Shown here in pieces: positions 34,570 to 42,446 of a stretch of DNA of 64,000 nt (its first letter is position 1; each line of letters begins with the position of its first letter). Under the pieces are notes generated by a model. It worked only from the letters and a program-made list of their open reading frames with translations, had not been told where the DNA came from and searched no databases. Source of the DNA: Bacillota bacterium. Its GTDB lineage: Bacteria > Bacillota > Clostridia > Oscillospirales > Ruminococcaceae. The stretch lies in assembly GCA_023418925.1 (NCBI GenBank), contig JAEZYS010000007.1, positions 17,843-81,842 on the forward strand, read 5' to 3'. Position numbers and translations under genes: made by a program.

Positions 34570-35205
34570 TTATAACAATGCGCTTACATCAGTATACTTA
34601 GAAAGGTCATCAACTACCAAAGTGTGATTATCCTTGTAAATAATCCTTACCATGTTTACGCCCTTCATTCCGGAAGGTGCATCTGCCCTTACAACGCCAA
34701 TCCAAAAATCCTTGCCTGTGAGGCAAACTCCTGCGGCATCACCCTTATAAGCAGAAAAAACATTAACAACTTCAAACCATGTATCAGATGTCACGTTTAT
34801 GCCCTTAATGCTTGTACGGCTTCTGTTCTGCTGAAGTTCAGCGTCAAAAGTGCCGTTCACAGGGATAGAAATTCCAACGGTTCCTACTGAACGCTCAACC
34901 TTTATTCCGGAAAATAACTCTTTTAAATTACCCGAAACGTCTTCCAACTGTTCACAGGTTGCGTTAACGCAGTTTAATCCGTCTGTAAGGGTCTTATAAA
35001 GTCTTGCAGCAACCTTTCTCGGAATTTTATCCTCACCAAGACACATAGACTTTTTTTCTTCTTCTGTCATGGACTCAAGAATTTCTTCCTTCCAGTTGCG
35101 GAAATATTTTAAATCCTTCAAAGAATCAAGAACATATGAATACTGTATAGTATGGAGAATATCACCTATATTCTGAACAGGTGCTCCTGCATTTGTAGAA
35201 CCCAT
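34570..35205 (-). CDS. Conserved-looking protein of unknown function
   Basis: A 211-residue soluble protein. The first half is helical (DILHTIQYSYVLDSLKDLKYFRNWKEEILESMTEEEKKSM), residues 80-110 hold a helix with several Asn/Cys, and the second half is beta-rich (VGTVGISIPVNGTFDAEL, TWFEVVNVFSAYKGDAAGVCL, MVRIIYKDNHTLVVDDLSKYTDVSALL). There is no signal peptide. Its start lies at the edge of repeat copy R4, which supplies the ribosome site GAAAGGAAGGGGAG. I do not recognise the family. Confidence 0.75.
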   Translation of the reverse strand: MGSTNAGAPVQNIGDILHTIQYSYVLDSLKDLKYFRNWKEEILESMTEEEKKSMCLGEDKIPRKVAARLYKTLTDGLNCVNATCEQLEDVSGNLKELFSGIKVERSVGTVGISIPVNGTFDAELQQNRSRTSIKGINVTSDTWFEVVNVFSAYKGDAAGVCLTGKDFWIGVVRADAPSGMKGVNMVRIIYKDNHTLVVDDLSKYTDVSALL

Positions 35206-35213
35206 TTAAACTC

Positions 35214-35328
35214 CCCTTCCTTTCTGCTATTTGTTACGGTCGTCATTTCTTAATTTCTGCTTCTGTTATTTGTAGAAAACAAACAAATAGCTGCGTGAAA
35301 AGTTTTCTCAAGCCAAACTTTTTCACCA
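35214..35328 (-). repeat. Copy R4 of the dispersed SD-edged repeat
   Basis: On the minus strand: GTGAAAAAGTTTGGCTTGAG..TTTTCAC hairpin, outer arms GCTATTTGTT and AACAAATAGC (10 bp), core GCAGAAATTAAGAA, then CAGAAAGGAAGGGGAG followed by the ATG at 35205. The order is the same as in R5 and R6. Confidence 0.7.
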
Positions 35329-35471
35329 CAAATATATATTTTCTAATCATGTAATAGTATATCCTGTACTTTTCTGAAAGTCAAGATTATATGCGTTTTT
35401 ATTGGCAAAAATAATTTTTATATTATTCAAATAATATTTTGCCATGTTTAATCAAATTTTATAAAATGGGG

Positions 35472-35500
35472 TTGAATGAAAGTAACAAACATGATATAAT
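35472..35500 (+). promoter_or_regulatory. Promoter of rpiB-upp
   Basis: TTGAAT and TATAAT are spaced by 17 bases, 54 bases upstream of the rpiB ATG. Confidence 0.82.
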
Positions 35501-35553
35501 TATTGAATAACCAGCGACTTTTTCATATTTTTTCAGAAAGGCGAGATTGACAA

Positions 35554-36009
35554 ATGATAGCTATTGGCAGTGATCATGCTGGATTTTTATTAAAACAAGA
35601 AGTAATTTCGTATCTAAAGGAAAATAACATTGATTTCATAGAAATGGGTTGTATGGATGGCTCAAGCTGTGATTACCCACTTGTTGCAAAGGAAGTATGC
35701 GACTGTATCAACAGTAAAAAAGCTGATATAGGTATTCTTATATGCGGAACAGGGCTTGGAATATCTATGGCTGCAAATAAAATCAATGGTATTCGTGCTG
35801 CTGTATGCACAGACACATATATGGCAAAATATACAAGGCTTCATAATGATGCTAACGTCCTTTGTATGGGCGGAAGAGTAATCGGTGCAGGTTCTGCCTG
35901 TGAAATTGTAGATGCGTTTTTAAACAACAGCTTTGAAGGTGGCCGCCATCAGAGAAGAGTTGACCAGATTACACAGCTGGAATCAGAAACAGCTAAAATT
36001 AAAATGTAA
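35554..36009 (+). CDS. rpiB: Ribose-5-phosphate isomerase B
   Basis: Interconverts ribose 5-phosphate and ribulose 5-phosphate in the pentose phosphate pathway. The 151 residues include the family start [17 protein letters not shown], the active-site cysteine in [22 protein letters not shown], and [11 protein letters not shown] with [11 protein letters not shown] near the end. Length is standard. It is followed by upp after 20 bp, so ribose phosphate supply and PRPP use are coupled. Confidence 0.95.
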   Translation: MIAIGSDHAGFLLKQEVISYLKENNIDFIEMGCMDGSSCDYPLVAKEVCDCINSKKADIGILICGTGLGISMAANKINGIRAAVCTDTYMAKYTRLHNDANVLCMGGRVIGAGSACEIVDAFLNNSFEGGRHQRRVDQITQLESETAKIKM

Positions 36010-36029
36010 TTTATTCGGGAGGATATATT

Positions 36030-36659
36030 ATGAATAACGTTAAAATTATCGAACACCCACTTGTACAGCACAAAATATCATTACTGCGGGATGTAAACAC
36101 TGGTTCAAAGGAATTCAGAGAGCTTGTTTCTGAAACAGCTATGCTTATCTGCTATGAAGCAACAAGAGATCTTCCTCTTAAAACAGTTGAGGTTCAGACA
36201 CCTCTTGCAATTGCTAAAACAAAGGTTATTTCAGGCAGAAAGCTTGCATTCGTTCCTATTTTAAGGGCTGGTCTCGGAATGGTTGAAGGTGCTGTTAAGC
36301 TCGTTCCTGCTGCTAAGATTGGTCATATCGGTGCTTTCAGAGATCCTGAAACAAAGAATGCTGTTGATTACTACAGCAAGCTTCCTTTTGATATTGCTGA
36401 ACGTGATGTTATTATTACTGATATTATGCTTGCAACAGGCGGTACTGCTGTCAAGTCAATTGATATTGTCAAGAAAGCCGGCGCAAAGAGCATTAAGATC
36501 ATGTGTATTATTGCTTCAAAGCAGGGCATTGAAGCTGTAACAAATTCTCACCCTGATGTAGAAATCTACTGTGGAACTATTGATGAAGATCTCAATGATC
36601 AGTCATATATCGTTCCTGGTTTGGGTGATGCAGGAGACAGAGTTTTCGGAACTAAGTAA
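36030..36659 (+). CDS. upp: Uracil phosphoribosyltransferase
   Basis: Salvages uracil with PRPP to UMP. The 209-residue protein has the family regions [25 protein letters not shown], the PRPP loop region [17 protein letters not shown] and the uracil-binding C-terminus [17 protein letters not shown]. The start follows GGGAGGATATATT. There is no PyrR-type attenuator in the short gap to rpiB. Confidence 0.97.
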   Translation: MNNVKIIEHPLVQHKISLLRDVNTGSKEFRELVSETAMLICYEATRDLPLKTVEVQTPLAIAKTKVISGRKLAFVPILRAGLGMVEGAVKLVPAAKIGHIGAFRDPETKNAVDYYSKLPFDIAERDVIITDIMLATGGTAVKSIDIVKKAGAKSIKIMCIIASKQGIEAVTNSHPDVEIYCGTIDEDLNDQSYIVPGLGDAGDRVFGTK

Positions 36660-36699
36660 GAATAAATATATTTCTGAAAATACAATAATATAAATTAAT

Positions 36700-36757
36700 A
36701 CAACAGTCTGTATTTGCAGTTTAATTTCGGCGGCATTAAATTGTAACAGGCTGTTGT
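36700..36757 (+). other. Long stem-loop between upp and glmS
   Basis: ACAACAGTCTGT and ACAGGCTGTTGT pair over 12 positions (one G-T), with an inner TTTAAT/ATTAAA stem around a GC-rich loop. No T-run follows, so it is a poor terminator. It may be a processing or attenuation structure ahead of glmS. Confidence 0.5.
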
Positions 36758-36797
36758 TGATTGATAATTATTTAGCAGCCGTCGGGATAAGGAGTTT

Positions 36798-36905
36798 ACG
36801 TGAAAATACTTTTCACGTCGCTATTTGTACCTTTTCCGAAAATAATACAGCAGAAATCTTGCTTTGTAAATTTGAAACAAATAGCAGAAAGGAATGGAGA
36901 TTTTT
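36798..36905 (+). repeat. Copy R5 of the dispersed SD-edged repeat, forming the glmS leader
   Basis: ACGTGAAAATACTTTTCACGT (21 bp, written here as the arms ACGTGAAAA and TTTTCACGT round TAC) is followed by GCTATTTGT, a variable part, the core CAGCAGAAATCTTGCTTTG, ACAAATAGC and the ribosome site AGAAAGGAATGGAG. The copy ends at the glmS ATG. From the outer arm to the ATG it aligns with copy R6 almost without gaps. Confidence 0.78.
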
Positions 36906-38732
36906 ATGTGTGGAATTGTAGGATATGTTGGCAATGATAACAGCGTTGATATTCTTGTTCAAGGCTTGAAAAAGCTTGAATACAGAGGTTACGATTCTGC
37001 CGGAATTGCTGTTTTTGACGGAGAAAAAATTAAAACTGTCAAGGCTAAGGGAAAAATCAATGATGGCCTTTGTGCAAAGCTAAGCAGTGATTTAAAAATA
37101 TCAGCTACCAGTGGTATTGGGCACACCAGATGGGCTACTCACGGTGAACCTTCTGATATTAATTCACACCCAATCGGCAATGAAAGAATTTCTATTGTCC
37201 ATAATGGTATTATAGAAAACTATCGTGATATAAAGTCTTTCCTTATAAGCAAGGGATATGGCTTTGAAAGTGAAACAGATACTGAAACTGTTGCAAAGCT
37301 GATTGACTATTATTATAACGGTGACCCTGTTGAAGCTATTTCAAAGGCTGTAAGTGAAATAGAAGGCGCATATGCTTTAGGCATAATTTTCAGAGAACAT
37401 AGAAATACTGTCTATGCTGTCAGAAAAGAAAGTCCTCTTATTGTTGGTGCAGGTGAAAGTGAAAGTTTCATCGCATCTGATATCACAGCAATACTTAACA
37501 GAACAAGGAATTATTACCTACTTGAGCAGAATGAAATTGCTTGTCTGAATAATGATGGTATTTCTTTCTATGATTTACATGGTTCAGAAATAACAAAAGA
37601 ACTAAAAACTGCTGACTGGGACATAGAGGCTGCACAAAAGGGCGGCTATGAGCATTTCATGCTTAAGGAAATACATGAACAGCCTGCAGCAGTAAGAAAT
37701 ACTGTATCTCCAAGAGTTAAGGATGGTCTTCCTGATTTATCAGAGTGCGGACTAACTGACGAAATGATTGACAGTTATAAAAATATCTACATAGTTGGAT
37801 GTGGTTCAGCTATGCATGCAGGAGTTGTTGCAAAGTATGTTATTGAAGATCTTGCAAGAGTGCCTGTTACTGTTGACATAGCATCTGAATTCAGATACAG
37901 AAACCCACTTGTTACTAAGGATGATCTTGTAATCATTATTTCACAGTCAGGTGAAACAGCTGATACCCTTGCAGCATTGAAGCTTTGTAATCAGGTTGGT
38001 GCTGATACACTTGCTATTGTAAATGTTGTCGGCTCATCAATTGCAAGAGAAGCAAAAATGGTTATGTACACAAATGCAGGCCCTGAAATATCTGTAGCTT
38101 CCACAAAGGCTTACGCTGTTCAGATTGCCTTTATGTACATCATTGCTTTCAAAATTGCTTTGGTTAAAAAGAAAATCAGCGAAGATAAGTGCAGAAGCCT
38201 TACTTCCGATCTACTTCATATGCCTGAAAAAATTGAGCATTGCCTGAAAAATAAGGAGCAATATCAATTTGTATCATCAAAGATTATGAATGCTGAAAGC
38301 TTACTTTATATAGGTAGAGGACTTGACTATGCACTAAGTATGGAAGGTTCATTGAAGCTTAAAGAAATCTCCTATATACACAGTGAATCATATGCTGCCG
38401 GAGAGCTTAAGCACGGTACAATTTCTCTGATCATACAGGATACCCCTGTAATTGCTGTTGCAACACAGCGTAAGCTTTTTGATAAAACAGCTTCAAATGT
38501 TAAGGAAGTCAAGAGCAGAGGCGCTAAAGTAATTATGATCTGCCATGAAGGTATGAACGTTGAAACTGAAAGCGTAGATTACAGAGTTGATCTTCCATCT
38601 GTTAGCGATGATATACTTATGCCGATGGTTACTGTTGTTCCTCTCCAGATGATTGCATACTATACATCTGTCCTCAGAGGCTGCGATGTAGATATGCCTA
38701 GAAATCTTGCAAAATCTGTTACTGTAGAATAA
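36906..38732 (+). CDS. glmS: Glutamine--fructose-6-phosphate aminotransferase
   Basis: Makes glucosamine 6-phosphate from fructose 6-phosphate and glutamine, the first step to UDP-GlcNAc for peptidoglycan. The start must be the ATG at 36906, because it puts the catalytic cysteine at position 2 (MCGIVGYVG); an in-frame ATG at 36894 is inside the ribosome site. The glutaminase domain has YRGYDSAG, GHTRWATHGEPS and HNGIIENY; two SIS domains follow (GCGSAMHAGVVAKY, SQSGETADTLAAL, STKAYAVQ, AGELKHGTISLI), and DMPRNLAKSVTVE ends the 608-residue protein. No glmS ribozyme signature is seen upstream. Confidence 0.97.
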   Translation: MCGIVGYVGNDNSVDILVQGLKKLEYRGYDSAGIAVFDGEKIKTVKAKGKINDGLCAKLSSDLKISATSGIGHTRWATHGEPSDINSHPIGNERISIVHNGIIENYRDIKSFLISKGYGFESETDTETVAKLIDYYYNGDPVEAISKAVSEIEGAYALGIIFREHRNTVYAVRKESPLIVGAGESESFIASDITAILNRTRNYYLLEQNEIACLNNDGISFYDLHGSEITKELKTADWDIEAAQKGGYEHFMLKEIHEQPAAVRNTVSPRVKDGLPDLSECGLTDEMIDSYKNIYIVGCGSAMHAGVVAKYVIEDLARVPVTVDIASEFRYRNPLVTKDDLVIIISQSGETADTLAALKLCNQVGADTLAIVNVVGSSIAREAKMVMYTNAGPEISVASTKAYAVQIAFMYIIAFKIALVKKKISEDKCRSLTSDLLHMPEKIEHCLKNKEQYQFVSSKIMNAESLLYIGRGLDYALSMEGSLKLKEISYIHSESYAAGELKHGTISLIIQDTPVIAVATQRKLFDKTASNVKEVKSRGAKVIMICHEGMNVETESVDYRVDLPSVSDDILMPMVTVVPLQMIAYYTSVLRGCDVDMPRNLAKSVTVE

Positions 38733-38752
38733 AAAAGGAAACGGGAAATTAA

Positions 38753-39709
38753 ATGCAGAAAGAACAATTAATATCCGTTGTTGTTCCATGCTACAACGAA
38801 CAGGATGTATTACCGATGTTTTACGAAGAAATAACAAAGGTAACAGACAAAATGAAAGAAGAGCATGGTTATCTTAACTTTGAATATCTTTTTGTAAATG
38901 ATGGCTCAAAAGATATTACACTTGATATTTTAAGGGACTATTCCGAAAAAGATAGTCGTGTAAGGTATGTTTCATTTTCAAGGAATTTTGGCAAAGAAGC
39001 TGCAATGATTGCAGGGCTTGAAAGTGCAAAAGGTGATTATGTTGTTTTGCTTGACGCTGATTTACAGCACCCGCCTGAATTTATTCCGCAGATGTATGAG
39101 TATGTATCATCAGGCGCTTATGATTGTGCAGCAACAAGAAGAATATCAAGAAAAGGTCAGCCGAAGCTGCTTTCTTTCTTTGCAAGATCATTCTATAAAG
39201 TCATAAACAAGATATCACAGACTCAAATAGTTGATGGTGCTCAGGATTTCAGATTCATGACAAGGCAGATGGTTGATGCTATAATCAATATGCCTGAATA
39301 CAGCCGTTTTTCAAAGGGAATTTTCAGTTGGGTAGGATTCAATACAAAGTACATTGAATATGAAAATGTTGAACGTGCTGCCGGAACAACAAAATGGTCA
39401 TTCTGGAAGTTGTTCAAATACTCACTTGAAGGTATTTTTGCTTTCTCTACCGCTCCCCTTGCAGTATCATCAGTCACAGGTGTATTATCCTGCTTTATAG
39501 GATTTGTAATGCTGATATGGATAATTGTAAAGCTGATTGCAAAAATGTATATTGCAGTCTATACCCCGATATTATGTGCATTGTTCCTTCTCGGAGGCTT
39601 ACAGCTATTCTGTATCGGAATACTTGGCCAGTATCTTTCAAGAACATATCTTGAAGTAAAATCCCGTCCTAAATATATAGTCAAGGAAACAGAAAAAACT
39701 GAAAGATAA
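38753..39709 (+). CDS. Family 2 glycosyltransferase, GtrB/DPM1-like
   Basis: A 318-residue membrane glycosyltransferase likely to move a sugar from a nucleotide donor onto a polyprenyl phosphate. The GT-A domain shows VVVPCYNEQDVLP, FVNDGSKD, SFSRNFGKEAAMIAGLE, LLDADLQHPPE (DxD region) and RAAGTTKWSFWKLFKYSLEG. Two membrane helices at about 228-252 and 262-285 and a basic tail follow. It is 20 bp after glmS, so cell-envelope sugar supply and use are joined. The sugar is not known. Confidence 0.92.
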   Translation: MQKEQLISVVVPCYNEQDVLPMFYEEITKVTDKMKEEHGYLNFEYLFVNDGSKDITLDILRDYSEKDSRVRYVSFSRNFGKEAAMIAGLESAKGDYVVLLDADLQHPPEFIPQMYEYVSSGAYDCAATRRISRKGQPKLLSFFARSFYKVINKISQTQIVDGAQDFRFMTRQMVDAIINMPEYSRFSKGIFSWVGFNTKYIEYENVERAAGTTKWSFWKLFKYSLEGIFAFSTAPLAVSSVTGVLSCFIGFVMLIWIIVKLIAKMYIAVYTPILCALFLLGGLQLFCIGILGQYLSRTYLEVKSRPKYIVKETEKTER

Positions 39710-39712
39710 AAT

Positions 39713-39745
39713 AAGCAGCACCGATTCACTGGTGCTGCTTTTCTT
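39713..39745 (+). terminator. Terminator between convergent genes
   Basis: AAGCAGCACC and GGTGCTGCTT enclose a short loop, followed by TTCTTTT, just after the glycosyltransferase stop. Confidence 0.9.
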
Positions 39746-40450
39746 TTACTTTTCTATTGTGTAATCGCCAATCTTCATTCCGTCAAACCATTCTGGAAAA
39801 TCATCATAATATTCATCATAGAGATCTTCATATTGTTCAGGTGCGCTATCCTCCAGATACTCCATTATAGAAGACATATTCAATATTACTATTATAAGTA
39901 ACAGAATAGGTGCTACAATTCCAATTATTGAAGTAACAATTCCTGCTGTTGAAATACCTTTTCCAACAGGAAGATGTTTGCACTTAAATACTACACCAAG
40001 AACAATACCGATAATAGGCAAGAGCCAAAATACAGGGGAAATAAACATAAAGATTCCTGCTGCAATTGAGATTATACCTAAAACAAGTGAAGCTACTGCC
40101 ATGCCTGTTCCATTTGATTTTGGATAAACTGCAGGCTGAGCACCATATGGAGAGTTCTGCTGATAATTCTGATATGGCTGCTGGTACATATTTGGCTGTA
40201 CAGAGTTATTGTATCCCTGCTGCTGATAAGGCTGTTGATATGTTTGCTGTGATTGCTGCTGATATGGCTGTTGGTATTGCTGTTGATTATTATAGGAATA
40301 CTGATTGTAAGGATCACTATTTTGCTGTGACTGATTATTTTGTGTAAATTCAGAATAGTTTTGATTTCCGTCATATTGCTGGGAATTTAAATTCTTCTGT
40401 TCATTTAAATTATTCTGAGAATTCATATCCTGAGGATTATTTTCACTCAT
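39746..40450 (-). CDS. Q/N/Y-rich N-terminus with two-helix DUF4190-like membrane domain
   Basis: A 234-residue protein from the ATG at 40450 (AAAAGGAGAG upstream; 15 residues shorter than the open frame). Residues 1-115 are low complexity: almost only Gln, Asn, Tyr, Ser and Pro with YQQPYQQQ repeats. Residues 130-205 hold two or three membrane helices with GTGMAVASLVLGIISIAAGI and GKGISTAGIVTSIIGIVAPILL, as in DUF4190 proteins. The acidic C-terminus (SAPEQYEDLYDEYYDDFPEWFDG) probably lies outside. Function is unknown; the prion-like segment could mediate assembly. Confidence 0.85.
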   Translation of the reverse strand: MSENNPQDMNSQNNLNEQKNLNSQQYDGNQNYSEFTQNNQSQQNSDPYNQYSYNNQQQYQQPYQQQSQQTYQQPYQQQGYNNSVQPNMYQQPYQNYQQNSPYGAQPAVYPKSNGTGMAVASLVLGIISIAAGIFMFISPVFWLLPIIGIVLGVVFKCKHLPVGKGISTAGIVTSIIGIVAPILLLIIVILNMSSIMEYLEDSAPEQYEDLYDEYYDDFPEWFDGMKIGDYTIEK

Positions 40451-40560
40451 AGTTACTCTCCTTTTGTTATGTAATAATATATTAATATAATACAATATTT
40501 AATAATAAATTACAACAATTTATTATTACTTTTGTAATCAATAACAATTATTAAATAACA

Positions 40561-40600
40561 AAGTTGGCAGTACTGTGCATATTAACAATACTGCCAACTT
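40561..40600 (-). terminator. Terminator of the 40611-42320 gene
   Basis: AAGTTGGCAGTA and TACTGCCAACTT form a 12-bp stem ten bases after the stop. Confidence 0.85.
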
Positions 40601-40610
40601 GTATTATGTT

Positions 40611-42320
40611 TTAAAACAATTTTCCGTTAAGACCATCTGCAACCTTTGACTCATCAGGTGTCACTGGAACTAACATGTAAACCTGCTGATTGCTGCTTGT
40701 TGTTAATGTTCTTATTTCATCAGTTGAAACCTGCTTTGTAGGTGCTGTGCTATAAATTGCATAGTAATTGCAAACCTTAGTAAATGCTCTTATCTTATCA
40801 TTTCTTTCAACAAAATTGCAGTTAACTGTAGGTACAATCATATATGTATACTTACTTGTAACAGAATCATAGCTGTAAATCACCTTATCAGTAGATGCAG
40901 GCAACTTGTTTGGATATGTTGCAAGAACCTGATAATAGCTACCTGTTCCGGCATTATTCTTATCAGCGGCTACTATATTGTCATATCTTGCTGTATCATA
41001 GTTGTAAGGTAAAAGAATATATCTGTAAATTGTCTGATTTGTCTGTGAATCAATAAATGTCCATGTCATTACAACATCTGTATAATACTTCTTTGTTGGA
41101 TAAGAGTTGTAAATTGTCCAGTACTCATAAGAGTTTGTGTACTTTGCAACTTCAGTATTGTATTTAGCTTCATCATATCCTGAAGGTAAAAGTACATATC
41201 TTGTTGAATTAGTGCCATTTACGTAAGTTGTAAATGTTTTTACAGAATCCCCTGTTGCTCTGTATGTAGGGTTTGAAGAGTATACTGTATAGTAGTTATA
41301 GCTACCTGCATTTGCGGCAAAAAGCGTATTTACATATGCAATATCATAACCATAAGGCACAAGCATGTATCTCTTAGTATATGAATTAACTTGGTATTCT
41401 ATAACACTGTCTGTTGAGAGAGCCTTTGAAGGATATGTAGACAGTACAGTATAGTAACTCTGTGTGCCATTTACAGTAACTGTAATATTCTTGTAAATTG
41501 CGTTGTTATCAGTTCTGTAAAGCTTCATTGTAGTTGTTCCTGCTTTGAGGCCCTTGATGCTTACATCAACATAGCTTCCGTTCCAGTTTCCGAGAGTTGC
41601 TGATGCAACTGTAGCATCTGAGAATGAAACTGCCAACTTATTTGCAACTGTTGAATATGCAGAAATTGATGTTGTGCTTCCTGTATTTACAGTTGTGCTT
41701 GTTGTTGAAGTAATAATAGAACCTGAAGTCTGATTATTATTGTCTGTTGCACCGTCAACAGTTACATAAATATACTTATAGATTGACGTATAATTCTTGA
41801 AGTAAACCTTGATCTTTGCTGTTCCAGGTCCGATAGCCTTAATTTTAAGGTCAATATCGTTGCCACTGAACGAGCTTTCCCATGTTGCCTTTGCTACACT
41901 CTTATCAGTTGTTGTAACCTTAAGTGCATGCGAGCCCTTGGCTGTAATTGTAACAAATTCTGAGTCTCCGCTTTCAAGAGAAACCTCTGAATCTGTTGCT
42001 GAAAGTCTTCCATAAAGAACCTTAACCTTGCAGCTTACCTTGGTGCTTCCTACCTTAGCATATATGTAACATGTTCCTGCTGACTTTCCTACTACTCGTC
42101 CTTTTGTTGAAACAGTAGCAATGGATTTATCAGAAGATGACCAAGTTGGTGTGCTTGAAGTACCTCTGACTTTCAGAGTTGTTGCATAGCCTTTTGTCAA
42201 AGAAATGCTTGAATAATTTAATGATATTGAAGCCGCACTTGACGGAATTGCAACAAGTGAAAATACCATCAAAACTGCAAGAAAATTACATACTGCAGCC
42301 TTAAATATTTTTTTGACCAT
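40611..42320 (-). CDS. Secreted Ig-like (Big_2) protein with five 55-residue repeats
   Basis: A 569-residue secreted protein starting at the ATG 42320 (GGGGG-type site). Signal peptide MVKKIFKAAVCNFLAVLMVFSLVAIPSSAA is cut near residue 28. A Big_2 domain follows (SLTKGYATTLKV, WSSSDKSIATVSTKGRVVGKSAGTCYIYAKVG), then two beta domains, each ending TSIYKYIYVTVDG or NAIYKNITVTVNG. From about residue 280 there are five repeats of about 55 residues, each with (S/N)YYxVxSTYP, (S)TDxVxxY and (R)YxLLPxGYD. There is no LPXTG or dockerin. It resembles, and lies beside, a CAP-domain protein with the same Big_2 start. The repeat function is unknown. Confidence 0.85.
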   Translation of the reverse strand: MVKKIFKAAVCNFLAVLMVFSLVAIPSSAASISLNYSSISLTKGYATTLKVRGTSSTPTWSSSDKSIATVSTKGRVVGKSAGTCYIYAKVGSTKVSCKVKVLYGRLSATDSEVSLESGDSEFVTITAKGSHALKVTTTDKSVAKATWESSFSGNDIDLKIKAIGPGTAKIKVYFKNYTSIYKYIYVTVDGATDNNNQTSGSIITSTTSTTVNTGSTTSISAYSTVANKLAVSFSDATVASATLGNWNGSYVDVSIKGLKAGTTTMKLYRTDNNAIYKNITVTVNGTQSYYTVLSTYPSKALSTDSVIEYQVNSYTKRYMLVPYGYDIAYVNTLFAANAGSYNYYTVYSSNPTYRATGDSVKTFTTYVNGTNSTRYVLLPSGYDEAKYNTEVAKYTNSYEYWTIYNSYPTKKYYTDVVMTWTFIDSQTNQTIYRYILLPYNYDTARYDNIVAADKNNAGTGSYYQVLATYPNKLPASTDKVIYSYDSVTSKYTYMIVPTVNCNFVERNDKIRAFTKVCNYYAIYSTAPTKQVSTDEIRTLTTSSNQQVYMLVPVTPDESKVADGLNGKLF

Positions 42321-42446
42321 TTTTAATAGCCCCCTTAATAACTTATGATTTAATATTATCATTACAAAAACCATAAGTCAAGGAAAATTGAAGAACAATA
42401 CTATTACAAATAGTGACAAATCAGTTACACTTATACAATATTAAAA

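Noticed and set aside
36660..36905. glmS ribozyme
   Set aside because: The position is right but I cannot find its conserved core; the sequence is a stem-loop and a dispersed repeat.
40066..40374. Plus-strand and shifted minus-strand frames over the Q/N/Y-rich region
   Set aside because: They arise from the biased repeat codons of the real minus-strand gene and have no independent start signals.
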